Positions 1-9,920 of a stretch of DNA of 32,065 nt are shown in pieces (within the stretch, counting starts at the first letter, position 1; each line of letters begins with the position of its first letter). The DNA is from an uncultured Bacteroidales bacterium (lineage in GTDB: Bacteria > Bacteroidota > Bacteroidia > Bacteroidales > UBA932). The DNA lies in assembly GCA_900318015.1 (NCBI GenBank), contig ONJB01000034.1:1-32065 (forward strand). Reading direction: 5' to 3'. The notes beneath the pieces were generated by a model that searched no databases, was not told the DNA's origin, and was given only the letters and a program-made list of their open reading frames with translations. Position numbers and translations under genes: made by a program.

Positions 1-1892
1 ACGATGCGGTATACGAAGTTCGAGCGGCCCTGGATCATGCCCTGGTTGATGAGCTTCTTGAACGGCTCGTCCTCGCAGACATACCCGAGGTCGAACAGGA
101 ACTTGTTCCAGAAACGGCTGTAGATCAGGTGACCCGTCGCGTGCTCGGTGCCGCCCACGTACAGGTCCACGTTCCGCCAGTATTCGTCCGCCTCGCGGGA
201 GACGAGGGCCTCGTCGTTGTGCGGGTCCATATAGCGGAGATAGTAGGCGCTGGAACCTGCGAAGCCCGGCATCGTGCTGGTTTCCAGCGGGTAGCCGTCA
301 TAGGTCCAGTCCTTCGCCCGGGCGAGCGGCGGGTCGCCGGCCTCGGTGGGCCTGTATTCGTCGATCTCCGGCAGGGTGAGCGGAAGCTTGTCGAACGGAA
401 TCGGGGTGGCGATGCCGTCCTTGAAATAGATCGGGAACGGTTCTCCCCAGTAGCGCTGGCGGGAGAAGATGGCGTCGCGGAGGCGGTAGTTCACCTTCCG
501 GCGGCCGAATCCGTTGGCCTCGATGTAGTCGATGGCAGCGGGGATGGCTTCCTTGACGGTCATGCCGCTCAGGAACCCGCTGTTGCACATGATGCCGTCC
601 TTGGCGTCATAGCTCTCCTCCGACACGTCGGCACCCTCGATGATCGGGACGATGGGGAGGTTGAATTTCTTCGCGAAGGCGTAGTCGCGGCTGTCATGGG
701 CCGGGACGGCCATGATGGCGCCCGTGCCGTAGCCGGCGAGGACGTATTCGGCGATCCACACAGGGACTTTCTCTCCCGTGAGCGGGTGGATGGCGTAGGA
801 ACCGGAGAACACGCCCGTCACCGCCTTGCCGGCGATGCGCTCGCGCTCGGTCTTCTTCTTGACCTGCTCCAGATAGGCGTCCACGGCCTCCTTCTGCGCG
901 GCGGAGGTGAGTTTCGGGACCCATTCGCTCTCCGGGGCGAGGACCATGAAGGTCACACCGTAGAGGGTGTCGGCCCGGGTGGTGAAAATCGTGACGTCGT
1001 GCGACTGCCCGTCGCATTCCATCCGGAACACCATCTCCGCGCCCTGGGACTTGCCGATCCAGTTGCGCTGCATCTCCTTCAGGGAATCCGTCCAGTCCAG
1101 GCGGTCGAGGGCGTCCAGCAGGCGCGGCGCATAAGCCGACACGCGGAGCTGCCACTGGGTCATCTTCTTCTGGTAGACGGGATGGCCGCCGCGCACGGAA
1201 TAGCCTTCCTTGACCTCGTCGTTGGCGAGGACCGTCCCGAGCGCCGGGCACCAGTTCACGGTGGACTCGCCCTGGTAGGCGATGCGGTAGTGCATCAGGA
1301 CATCGGCCTTTTCCTTCTCGCTGAAGGCATTCCATTCAGCGGCGGTGAAGGCCGGCGCGTCATTGTTCGCGGCATCCACGGCGACGGAACCGCCTTTCTC
1401 GAAGGCCGCCACAAGTTCCTCGATGGGACGGGCCTTCTGCAGGGCGTTGTCGTACCAGCTGCCGAACATCTTCAGGAAGGCCCACTGGGTCCACTTGTAG
1501 TAGTCCGGGTCGCAGGTGCGGAATTCGCGGTCCCAGTCATAGGAGAAGCCGATGCGGTCCAGCTGGCTGCGGTAGCGCGCCACGTTGTCGTGGGTGGTCT
1601 TCTCCGGGTGCTGGCCGGTCTGGATGGCGTACTGCTCGGCGGGCAGGCCGAAGGCGTCGTAGCCCATCGGATGGAGGACATTGAAGCCCTTCAGGCGCTT
1701 GTAGCGGGAGAAGATGTCACTGGCGATGTATCCCAGCGGATGTCCCACATGCAGGCCCGCACCGGACGGGTACGGGAACATGTCCAGGACATAGTATTTG
1801 GGCTTGGCGTTGTCGGTCAGGGCCTTGTACGTCTTGTTCTTGGCCCACCAGTCCTGCCACTTTCTCTCGATTTCGATGAAGTTGTATTCCAT
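1..1892 (-). CDS. leuS: Leucyl-tRNA synthetase, N-terminal 630 codons (3' end cut by window edge)
   Basis: Charges tRNA-Leu with leucine in the cytoplasm (class I aminoacyl-tRNA synthetase). The visible N-terminal 630 residues start [16 protein letters not shown], and the class I signature HVGH is at residues 48-51 within a [12 protein letters not shown] segment. The CP1 editing domain is present, with the threonine-rich [12 protein letters not shown] stretch near residues 302-313 and the [10 protein letters not shown] motif that carries the universal editing aspartate. The KMSKS loop and anticodon-binding domain lie beyond the window edge; full-length family members are about 900 or more residues. 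The start codon at 1892 lies 6 bp after the stop of the upstream M28/TonB_C gene, so it is probably co-transcribed with it. No frame lesion was seen in the visible part. Confidence 0.97.
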   Translation of the reverse strand, partial: MEYNFIEIERKWQDWWAKNKTYKALTDNAKPKYYVLDMFPYPSGAGLHVGHPLGYIASDIFSRYKRLKGFNVLHPMGYDAFGLPAEQYAIQTGQHPEKTTHDNVARYRSQLDRIGFSYDWDREFRTCDPDYYKWTQWAFLKMFGSWYDNALQKARPIEELVAAFEKGGSVAVDAANNDAPAFTAAEWNAFSEKEKADVLMHYRIAYQGESTVNWCPALGTVLANDEVKEGYSVRGGHPVYQKKMTQWQLRVSAYAPRLLDALDRLDWTDSLKEMQRNWIGKSQGAEMVFRMECDGQSHDVTIFTTRADTLYGVTFMVLAPESEWVPKLTSAAQKEAVDAYLEQVKKKTERERIAGKAVTGVFSGSYAIHPLTGEKVPVWIAEYVLAGYGTGAIMAVPAHDSRDYAFAKKFNLPIVPIIEGADVSEESYDAKDGIMCNSGFLSGMTVKEAIPAAIDYIEANGFGRRKVNYRLRDAIFSRQRYWGEPFPIYFKDGIATPIPFDKLPLTLPEIDEYRPTEAGDPPLARAKDWTYDGYPLETSTMPGFAGSSAYYLRYMDPHNDEALVSREADEYWRNVDLYVGGTEHATGHLIYSRFWNKFLFDLGYVCEDEPFKKLINQGMIQGRSNFVYRI

Positions 1893-1898
1893 AGGTAT

Positions 1899-3266
1899 CT
1901 ATTTGATTCGCTTTCCGTTGATGCCGAGGCTGCCCTTGGTGTTCTTCTCCAGGCGGAAATCCACCGGGATGGTCAGGGCAACCTTCACTTTCTTGCCGCG
2001 GTGCCGGCCCGGCCGCCATTTGGGCGAGGCCGAGATGACGCGGACCGCTTCGTCATCCAGGGCCGTATGGATGCTGCGGGAAACCTTGACATCCTTCACG
2101 TTGCCGTCTTCGTCAATGACGAAATCCACGAGGACGCGTCCCTGGATGCCGTTCTCGACGGCGTACTTGGGATATTTCAGATATTGGTACACCCACTTCT
2201 CCAGGAAGTAGGACGGTTCGCTGGAAGTCAGGAACATCGGCTTGACGTCGCAGTCGTTCCAGGAGATGGCGTCGCTCACCGGGGCCGGCGTCCTGCCGCT
2301 GTCCTGCCGGAACAGCGGACGCGGGCCGTTGCAGAGCGCCACCGTGTAATTGTAGATGTATTCCAGTTCCTTCTCCATCCCGTCGAAATCCACGATGTCA
2401 TAGGCGTCGCGGCCGGTGGCGTGCTCCGGATAGCGGCCCGTCGTGAAGAGGATGGACGGGATCTCCTTGTCATAGAAGGCCCGGTGGTCGGAGGAATAGG
2501 GTTCCTCGGGGGTCAATTGCGCCTGGACCGGGAGGAGTTCGCCCTGGAGGGCGCGGACGCCGCGGTCCAGGTCCTCGTTGGAGGAAGTGTAGGCATAGAA
2601 GCCGCGCTCCCCCGTACCCAGCATGTCCAGGTTCACCATCGCGTCGATGTGCGGCACGTCGGAGAACGAGCGGTTCAGGAAATACCAGGAACCGGCCAGG
2701 GTCTCCTGCGAGGCGCCGAAAGCGACGAAGAGGACGTTCCGGCGAAGCAGGACGCGGTTCGTGGACAGGCGCGAGGCCAGTTCCAGCAGCATCGCGAGGC
2801 CGGAGGCGTTGCCGTTGGCCCCGAAGAAGATGCGACGGACCGTCTCCCCGTCCTGCATGTACGTGTCCATCCCGAGGTTGTCCAGCCGGGCACCGATGAC
2901 GATGTAACGGTCGTTCAAGGACTTGTCCCATCCCGGGATGAAGGCGACCACGTTGCGCGAGGTCAGGGTGTCTCCCCCTTCGCGGGCAATGCCGAACTCC
3001 TGCCCCGTCACCGGGGAGATGAGGTCGATCCCGTACTTTTCCAGGGTGCGGCCCACGTATTCGGCCGCATCCCGCTCACCTTCGGAACCGGCCTTACGGC
3101 CTTCCAGGGCGGCGGAAGAGAGGTAGGAGACATGCTCCTTGAAGGCATGGACCGTCTCGGAGTCATAGAGGTCGTCGTAGGCCGACGAGCCGGTCCTGAA
3201 CTGGGCCGGCAGCGCCGTGGAAAGCAGCAGGCAGGCCGCTGCGAGTAAGAAACGCTTTCGCATCAT
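1899..3266 (-). CDS. Secreted M28-fold protein (catalytic residues lost) fused to a TonB C-terminal domain
   Basis: A 455-residue protein with a signal peptide (about 1-21), an M28 zinc-aminopeptidase-like domain (about 40-312) and a TonB_C domain (about 352-437, containing YPKYAVENGIQGRV and a CPKWRPG-like SPKWRPG turn). The M28 scaffold is recognisable from YIVIGA, NASG, VAFGA, NLDMLG, SSDH and the FTTG stretch. Family metal ligands and catalytic residues are mostly replaced: the first His is R127, the bridging Asp is G152, and the Glu-Glu pair is S186-Q187. D214 and H282 remain. Hydrolysis is therefore unlikely; a binding or structural role in the periplasm is inferred. It sits 1 bp after the SPOR lipoprotein stop and 6 bp before leuS. 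A second ATG directly follows the first, so the start could be one codon later. Confidence 0.85.
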   Translation of the reverse strand: MMRKRFLLAAACLLLSTALPAQFRTGSSAYDDLYDSETVHAFKEHVSYLSSAALEGRKAGSEGERDAAEYVGRTLEKYGIDLISPVTGQEFGIAREGGDTLTSRNVVAFIPGWDKSLNDRYIVIGARLDNLGMDTYMQDGETVRRIFFGANGNASGLAMLLELASRLSTNRVLLRRNVLFVAFGASQETLAGSWYFLNRSFSDVPHIDAMVNLDMLGTGERGFYAYTSSNEDLDRGVRALQGELLPVQAQLTPEEPYSSDHRAFYDKEIPSILFTTGRYPEHATGRDAYDIVDFDGMEKELEYIYNYTVALCNGPRPLFRQDSGRTPAPVSDAISWNDCDVKPMFLTSSEPSYFLEKWVYQYLKYPKYAVENGIQGRVLVDFVIDEDGNVKDVKVSRSIHTALDDEAVRVISASPKWRPGRHRGKKVKVALTIPVDFRLEKNTKGSLGINGKRIK

Positions 3267-3267
3267 G

Positions 3268-3804
3268 TCATTCGTTTACAAGAATCCACCCGTCGGGAGG
3301 GCAAATTCCGTTCCCGCGGAGTTCGCGGAGTTTCTTCAGCGTCTCGTTCAGGCTGTTCGAAGGACAGACCGCGACGGCCAGGAGGCCGTTCCGGAAACTG
3401 ATGATGGTGGCGTCCCGGTAACCGGCCTCGCTGCACTGGGTGAGCTTGCGCTCGGCATAGGAGCGGGTCCGGAAAGCGCCGACGATGATGTAGTAGCGGG
3501 ACGCCAGCTTGGTCGTGTACAGGCCGCCCATCTTCGTGGGATTCAGGATGGTGCCCTTGGTCTGCGACAAGGAATCCAGCAGGTGCGCGTCCAGCGCGGC
3601 GAGGGAATCGGCCAGGCGGGTCCGCACCCGCTCCAGGGAGTCGATGCGGGCCTGGTAGCGGGCGACGTTCTCCGCGCGCTCGATATGGGACCGCTTCACT
3701 TCCAGGTCGTCCGACGTGGGCCTCCCGGCCAGGGTGCGCACGAAGTCGCAGCCGCTCAGAAGCAGGGCCGCGCAGGCGAGGATCAGGATGACAGACCGTT
3801 TCAT
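3268..3804 (-). CDS. SPOR-domain lipoprotein
   Basis: A 178-residue predicted lipoprotein. The signal peptide ends in the lipobox LSGC with Cys19 as the lipidation site. A charged, heptad-rich helical segment (about 36-80) follows, and then a C-terminal SPOR-like domain (about 102-178) opening with RYYIIVGAFRTRSYAERK. SPOR domains bind denuded peptidoglycan glycan strands, often at division sites; that role here is inferred from the family. The gene is first in a probable transcription unit with the M28/TonB_C gene and leuS, and it has its own consensus promoter (3829-3859). The C-terminus ends at PDGWILVNE, with no truncation seen. Confidence 0.85.
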   Translation of the reverse strand: MKRSVILILACAALLLSGCDFVRTLAGRPTSDDLEVKRSHIERAENVARYQARIDSLERVRTRLADSLAALDAHLLDSLSQTKGTILNPTKMGGLYTTKLASRYYIIVGAFRTRSYAERKLTQCSEAGYRDATIISFRNGLLAVAVCPSNSLNETLKKLRELRGNGICPPDGWILVNE

Positions 3805-3828
3805 ACTATATCAGTTTACCTCAACTTA

Positions 3829-3859
3829 CAAAGTTAATGGTTTTTCACGCGCCTTCAAA
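3829..3859 (-). promoter_or_regulatory. Bacteroidota-type promoter of the SPOR lipoprotein-M28/TonB_C-leuS unit
   Basis: On the minus strand, TTTG (3856-3859) is followed after exactly 19 bases by TAACTTTG (3829-3836), matching the Bacteroidota primary-sigma consensus TTTG-N19-21-TAnnTTTG. The -33 element lies inside the 3' end of the phoH-like gene. The start codon at 3804 leaves a leader of about 20 nt. Confidence 0.75.
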
Positions 3860-4810
3860 GTCCCGGGCCCGGTTTTCTTCCTCGTCGAAGGCCTTGACGA
3901 TCTTGGTGACGAGCGGATGGCGGACGATGTCCTCGTTGCGGAAGGTGATGGCCGCCACCCCCTTGAGGCCTTTCAGCAGCTGGATGCCGGTCAGCAGGCC
4001 GGAATCGGACTTGCGGGGCAGGTCGATCTGCGTGGCGTCTCCGGTGACGATGAACTTCGCGCTCGTTCCCATGCGGGTGAGGAACATCTTGAGCTGCCCG
4101 AGGTTCGTGTTCTGCGCCTCGTCCAGGATGACGCAGGCGCGGTCCAGGGTCCGCCCGCGCATATAGGCCAGCGGCGCGATCTGGATGGTCCCGTCGGCCA
4201 TGAACTCGTTCAGCTTGCGGGACGGGATCATGTCCTCCAGCGCATCGTACAGGGGCTGGAGATACGGGTCCAGCTTGTCCTTGAGGTCGCCGGGCAGGAA
4301 GCCCAGGCGCTCCCCCGCCTCCACGGCCGGCCGCGTGAGGATGATCCGCTTGATTTCCCGGTTCTTCAATGCCCGGACGGCAAGGGCGATGGCGATATAG
4401 GTCTTTCCCGTGCCGGCAGGGCCGACGGCGAACACGAGGTCGTTGTCGAAATAGGCCTTGACCAGCTCCTCCTGCGTCTTGTTGCGGGCGCGGATGGGCT
4501 TCCCGTCCGTGCCGTGGACGATGACCGCATCGCCCGTCAGGCGGAACTTGTCCGGCGAGGAGGTCCCGTCGAAGATGTCCTCCACGTCATACACCGTCAG
4601 GTTCATCTTCCGGTGCCGCCGCTCCACCAGCTCCCCGAAGCGGACCTGGAACTCGGCGATGTCGCTCTCCCGGCCTTCCAGGATGAGCTCGTTCCCCCGC
4701 GCCACGACTTTGAGATGCGGGAAATAGGAGCAGAATTCAGTGAGGATCTTGTTGCCGGCCCCGTACAGCTCAATGGGGTCGATGGCCTCCAGCGTAATGG
4801 TTTTCTTCAT
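3845..4810 (-). CDS. phoH: PhoH-like ATPase (YbeZ family)
   Basis: A 321-residue cytoplasmic PhoH/YbeZ-type P-loop ATPase, a family linked to RNA and ribosome maturation and often found near ybeY (no ybeY is seen here). The N-terminal KH-like portion (about 1-110) precedes Walker A GPAGTGKT (130-137), the LTRPAVEAGERLGFLPGD signature (158-175) and Walker B VILDEAQN (227-234), with TGDATQIDLP sensor residues at about 257-265. The frame stays open well upstream of 4810, but the start chosen (MKKTITLEAIDPIELYG) matches the family N-terminus; the upstream extension would only read the CapA gene out of frame. The start overlaps the 3' end of that gene by 41 bp, implying translational coupling. Confidence 0.93.
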   Translation of the reverse strand: MKKTITLEAIDPIELYGAGNKILTEFCSYFPHLKVVARGNELILEGRESDIAEFQVRFGELVERRHRKMNLTVYDVEDIFDGTSSPDKFRLTGDAVIVHGTDGKPIRARNKTQEELVKAYFDNDLVFAVGPAGTGKTYIAIALAVRALKNREIKRIILTRPAVEAGERLGFLPGDLKDKLDPYLQPLYDALEDMIPSRKLNEFMADGTIQIAPLAYMRGRTLDRACVILDEAQNTNLGQLKMFLTRMGTSAKFIVTGDATQIDLPRKSDSGLLTGIQLLKGLKGVAAITFRNEDIVRHPLVTKIVKAFDEEENRARDFEGA

Positions 4811-5891
4811 AAATCTTCCGATAGGTGGACTGCATGTCCCGATGGTCGGCGGGGATCCGCCAGAGCGAATCGGGCAGGGTGACGGGGACGGTGGCATAGG
4901 AATCCTCCACCATCCCGGGCTTGGTGCACCAGATATACTCGAAGGCGGGTTCGAGCAGGCGCGGCGCCTGGTCTTCCTCCAGCACCACCCGGAGTGTAAG
5001 GGCCAGTTCCAGCCGCGAATTGAGGTCGTTCTGGTTGGAGAGGGCGTTCCCGAGCGAATAGACGACGGGCGCCTCCCCGATATACTCGACATCCTGGATG
5101 ACGTGCGGATGCGCTCCCACGACCACGTCGGCCCCGTTCTCCACGAGCCAGCGGGCCATTTCCTCCTGCTGCGGGTCGTGATGGAGCCGGTACTCGGTGC
5201 CCCAGTGCGGGAAAACCAGCACGAGGTCCGCCTCCCGGGCCCGTTCCAGCATGGGCAAGATGTCCTGCTTCCGCATGTAGTTCACCTTGGGCCAGGGGTC
5301 CCAGGGACCGGTGTTGGTCCCGTAGGTGAAATTGACGATGGCGATCCGGAGCCCCCGGACATGGAGCAGGAGCGGATTCAGGAGCGTATCGGCCTGCGCA
5401 TCCCGGGCGACGCCCGTGTAAACCAGGCCTTTCTGCTCCAGCACGTCGATCGTGCGCTTCAGGCCGGCCGTTCCCTTGTCCAGGATGTGGTTGTTCGCCG
5501 TCAGGAATACGTCGAAGCCGATGTCGGACAGGTACTGCGCGTAGGCGTCAGGACCCGAAAAGGCCGGATAACCCGTATAGGGCTTTCCGGCCAGGGGGAA
5601 TTCCATGTTGCCGATGGCGAGGTCCGCCCCGGCGATCCGGTCCTCCAGGTGCTTGAAGAAGGAGGAGAAACCATGCTCCTCGGCGCTCTTGGACACCGCC
5701 CGGTGGCTCATGATATCCCCGACGATGAACAGGGACACCGTGTCCGGCCGGGGCTTCAGCAAATCGAACCGGAGCGGCCAGAGGGCCTCGAAATCCGGCG
5801 TCCGGGACCGGTCAGGCAAACGCTGCGCAGCCGCCGAAACGGCGACCACGCAGCAAATTGCAATGCTCAGCAAGCGCTTCACGCTTGCCAT
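4770..5891 (-). CDS. CapA family (poly-gamma-glutamate synthesis-type) secreted protein
   Basis: A 373-residue protein with a signal peptide (about 1-22) and a CapA/PGA_cap domain, a metallophosphoesterase-like fold. Visible family motifs are GDIM (58-61), GNMEFPL (94-100), TANNH (131-135), HWGTEY (229-234), GAHPHVIQ (259-266) and YSLGN (278-282). In polyglutamate capsule producers CapA assists polymer handling. No capB or capC is nearby, and Bacteroidota carry many stand-alone copies, so the substrate here is unknown. It lies 3 bp after the TPR gene stop, and its 3' end overlaps the phoH-like start by 41 bp. The C-terminal tail ends HYAGGHRPH. Confidence 0.88.
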   Translation of the reverse strand: MASVKRLLSIAICCVVAVSAAAQRLPDRSRTPDFEALWPLRFDLLKPRPDTVSLFIVGDIMSHRAVSKSAEEHGFSSFFKHLEDRIAGADLAIGNMEFPLAGKPYTGYPAFSGPDAYAQYLSDIGFDVFLTANNHILDKGTAGLKRTIDVLEQKGLVYTGVARDAQADTLLNPLLLHVRGLRIAIVNFTYGTNTGPWDPWPKVNYMRKQDILPMLERAREADLVLVFPHWGTEYRLHHDPQQEEMARWLVENGADVVVGAHPHVIQDVEYIGEAPVVYSLGNALSNQNDLNSRLELALTLRVVLEEDQAPRLLEPAFEYIWCTKPGMVEDSYATVPVTLPDSLWRIPADHRDMQSTYRKIYEENHYAGGHRPH

Positions 5892-5894
5892 CGA

Positions 5895-7205
5895 TTACTC
5901 GTTGGTGCCAGCGATGGCGTTGTACTTCTCGTAACCGGCCTTGTACTCGTCACCCTCGTTGCGGAGCGCGAAGTAGACTCTCTTGAGGAAGTCGGCGGCG
6001 GCGGCCTTCAGGGCATCGTCCTTGGCCTTGGCATAGCAGGTCTCGAAAGCGGGAACCGCGCTCTTGAGGCACTGGGCGATCTCCTCCATCTTGGCGTCAT
6101 ACTCCTTGTAGGCGTTCACGGGCAGGGCGTTGGCCTCGTCCACGAGGGCGGCCTGCTTCTGGAGCCACAGGGAACCTTCACCATAGTAACCCCACTCGTA
6201 GTTCGGGTCGATCTCGGAAGCCTTCTTGTAAGCCTTGAGAGCACCGTCGAAGTCCTTGATACCGGTCAGGATGTTGCCTTCCACATAGTAGAGGGAAGGA
6301 TTGTCCGGCATCTGGGCCTTGGCCTCGTCCAGCAGTTCGACGATCTTCTTGGGATCCTCCTTCATCTGGATGTACAGGTTGATGAGGTTCGTCAGGATGC
6401 TGGGGTTGTCCGGATACTTCTTGAGACCGTCGGCCAGGTACTGCTTCGCGGCGGTGGTGTCCTTCTCCGCGAGGGCGCAGTTGGACAGGGAGGCGAAGAC
6501 GGAACCCTCGGCGGTGTAGCCCAGGTCGAGGCACTTGTTGTAGTACTGCTTGGCACGGGCGTAGTTGCCGGCGTTGAGGGCGGTGAAAGCGGAGTTGTAG
6601 ACCGCGTTGGTGTCCACCTTGGAGCTCGGAGGGGTCATCGAGGCCTCGGCGGCCTTGCCGAACAGGTCGGAAGCCTTGGCGAGGTTGCCCAGGCTGTAGG
6701 CCGTGATGGCGTCCTGGTAGTAGTAACCCACGATGTTCTGGAGGGCGGTGTCCACTTCCTTATCCTTGGCGCCCAGGCTGAAAGCCTTGGCGTAGGCCTT
6801 GACGGCCTTCTCGAGCGGGTCGCCCGCGACGGACGGCTTGGTCACTTCGAAGAAAGCCAGCTGGCCGGCCTGGGTGAAATACACGTTGGCGCGGCTGAGA
6901 ACCTGCTTCTCGTAGGTCTGGCCGTCGATGGTGACATTCTCCACGGCGGACGGCTTTTCACCGGCCATCAGGGAGAAGGTCTGCTTGTCGATACCGGTCG
7001 AGAGATTCGCGGTCGGATTCGTGTAAGCCTTCACATAGGCCTCGCCGAGTTTGAGCCAGGGAGCGGGCTTGGCACCCTTCTTGGCGTCATTGGCGGTGGC
7101 TTCTGCCTTGTCGATGGCCTTCTGGATGTCGGCATCGGACTTGATCTGGGCGTTGGCTACCTGCACGGAGGCAACGAGCGCAAGGGCAAGAAGAATTCTT
7201 TTCAT
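5895..7205 (-). CDS. Periplasmic tetratricopeptide-repeat protein
   Basis: A 436-residue protein with a clear signal peptide (MKRILLALALVASVQVANA, cleaved near residue 19) and several TPR-like helical hairpins. The clearest are around residues 195-225 (AGNYARAKQYYNKCLDLG), 230-265 (DTTAAKQYLADGLKKYPDN) and 300-340 (KDFDGALKAYKKASEIDPN). TPRs scaffold protein-protein contacts; the partner is not evident. No enzymatic motif was recognised. Only 17 bp separate it from the gyrA stop, and no TAnnTTTG element was found in front of it, so it is probably read from the gyrA promoter. CapA follows after 3 bp. Confidence 0.85.
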   Translation of the reverse strand: MKRILLALALVASVQVANAQIKSDADIQKAIDKAEATANDAKKGAKPAPWLKLGEAYVKAYTNPTANLSTGIDKQTFSLMAGEKPSAVENVTIDGQTYEKQVLSRANVYFTQAGQLAFFEVTKPSVAGDPLEKAVKAYAKAFSLGAKDKEVDTALQNIVGYYYQDAITAYSLGNLAKASDLFGKAAEASMTPPSSKVDTNAVYNSAFTALNAGNYARAKQYYNKCLDLGYTAEGSVFASLSNCALAEKDTTAAKQYLADGLKKYPDNPSILTNLINLYIQMKEDPKKIVELLDEAKAQMPDNPSLYYVEGNILTGIKDFDGALKAYKKASEIDPNYEWGYYGEGSLWLQKQAALVDEANALPVNAYKEYDAKMEEIAQCLKSAVPAFETCYAKAKDDALKAAAADFLKRVYFALRNEGDEYKAGYEKYNAIAGTNE

Positions 7206-7222
7206 GATACTATAAGGTTAAT

Positions 7223-9790
<2,568 letters not shown>

Positions 9791-9815
9791 GTTTTAAGTC
9801 CTATCTATAAACATG

Positions 9816-9846
9816 CAAATATAGCATTTTTTCTTGATTCATCAAA
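9816..9846 (-). promoter_or_regulatory. gyrA promoter, full Bacteroidota consensus
   Basis: The minus strand carries TTTG (9843-9846), then 19 bases, then TATATTTG (9816-9823), an exact match to TTTG-N19-21-TAnnTTTG. The expected transcription start is around 9812, giving a leader of about 22 nt to the gyrA ATG at 9790. Confidence 0.8.
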
Positions 9847-9881
9847 GACTGACAAATTGTCCGGAAGCGGTTTTCCGCACG

Positions 9882-9913
9882 ATTGTTGATACCGGGGATT
9901 TTGCTTATCTTTG
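9882..9913 (+). promoter_or_regulatory. clpC promoter with a very short leader
   Basis: The -7 element TATCTTTG (9906-9913) is preceded at 20 bases by ATTG (9882-9885), close to the Bacteroidota consensus. Its last base is only 7 nt before the clpC ATG (9921), so the transcript should have almost no 5' leader. Confidence 0.65.
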
Positions 9914-9920
9914 TTCCCAT

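Noticed and set aside
129-3248. Plus-strand open frame of 1039 codons opposite leuS and the M28/TonB_C gene
   Set aside because: It is a mirror frame produced by GC-rich codons. The translation is low-complexity, rich in Arg/Gly/Val/His, with no domain, and the opposite strand has complete recognised genes.
4811-5092. N-terminal extension of the phoH-like frame
   Set aside because: It reads the capA-like gene out of frame; the PhoH family start is MKKTITLEAIDP at 4810.
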